From Gammaproteobacteria bacterium (lineage in GTDB: Bacteria > Pseudomonadota > Gammaproteobacteria > Steroidobacterales > Rariloculaceae): DNA of 5,234 bases. The notes under the pieces are model-generated. The model saw nothing but the letters and a program-made list of their open reading frames with translations, searched no databases and had not been told where the DNA came from. The DNA lies in assembly GCA_004357505.1 (NCBI GenBank), contig SMWC01000119.1, forward strand, positions 1-5,234, written 5' to 3'. The position numbers were made by a program, and so were the translations under genes. Every line of letters begins with the position of its first letter. Within the stretch, counting starts at the first letter, position 1. Positions 5,162 to 5,234 of the stretch are shown piece by piece.

Positions 5162-5234
5162 TACCGCTTTGGCGCGTAAAGTAGACATTCGGGAGAGACC
5201 ATTTCAAGCTGAGGCGAATGTCTGCTTATGGCCG
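5162..5234 (+). repeat. Intergenic repeat copy E: decayed H1, 33-nt linker, H2 cut by the window end
   Basis: CCGCTTT (5164-5170) and AAAGTAGAC (5178-5186) are a worn H1 with a 7-nt loop. Exactly 33 nt later, at 5220, H2 begins GTCTGCTTATGGCCG, identical to copy D (3771-3785) up to the last base of the window. The linker sequence itself has diverged except for its GCGAAT end. This copy lies beyond the 5' end of the esterase gene, but still in the same orientation as all the others. The stretch 5061-5161 holds no gene. Confidence 0.7.

Overview
The window reads as a stretch of a free-living Gram-negative bacterial chromosome, probably an uncultured marine or soil proteobacterium. This rests on the exported and lipoprotein signal sequences, the TraR/DksA-type zinc-finger protein, and the style of the MsrA, arylsulfotransferase-like and SGNH-lipoprotein genes. 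It is inferred from protein character only; there is no rRNA or other marker. By eye, base composition is uneven: the first gene is more AT-rich than the sulfotransferase-like and esterase genes.

Four genes lie on the + strand. They are a probably exported peptide-methionine sulfoxide reductase MsrA (1-579), a small membrane-anchored protein of unknown function with a TTG start (782-1243), a TraR/DksA-like C4 zinc-finger protein (1389-1742), and a secreted arylsulfotransferase-family beta-propeller protein (2021-3529). A fifth gene, an SGNH/GDSL-hydrolase lipoprotein (5051-3951), is on the - strand and convergent with the fourth. Spacings of 145-280 bp separate the + strand genes, so they do not look like a tight operon, and no shared pathway links them. 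At most, three of the products (MsrA, sulfotransferase, esterase) act outside the cytoplasm.

The most notable content is non-coding. All four intergenic gaps, and the region beyond the last gene, hold a member of one modular repeat family, always in the same orientation. The complete module is a hairpin H1 (arms like GTCYGCTTT / AAAGCRGAC), a linker of exactly 33 nt, a second related hairpin H2 (GAATGTCTGCTT / AAGCGGACGTTC around an ATGGCCG-type loop), 5 nt, the palindrome TTAACNGTTAA, and a short ATATGC...GCATAT hairpin. The H2-plus-tail part is 62 nt long in three dispersed copies with no insertions or deletions among them. Members differ by rearrangement: H1+H2 only (1244-1330), H2+tail only (706-767 and 1738-1799), H1+H2+tail plus a tandem extra H2+tail unit (3712-3888), and H1+H2 cut by the window edge (5162-5234). 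Two stop codons fall in or next to repeat sequence. I see no transposase, CRISPR array, tRNA or rRNA.
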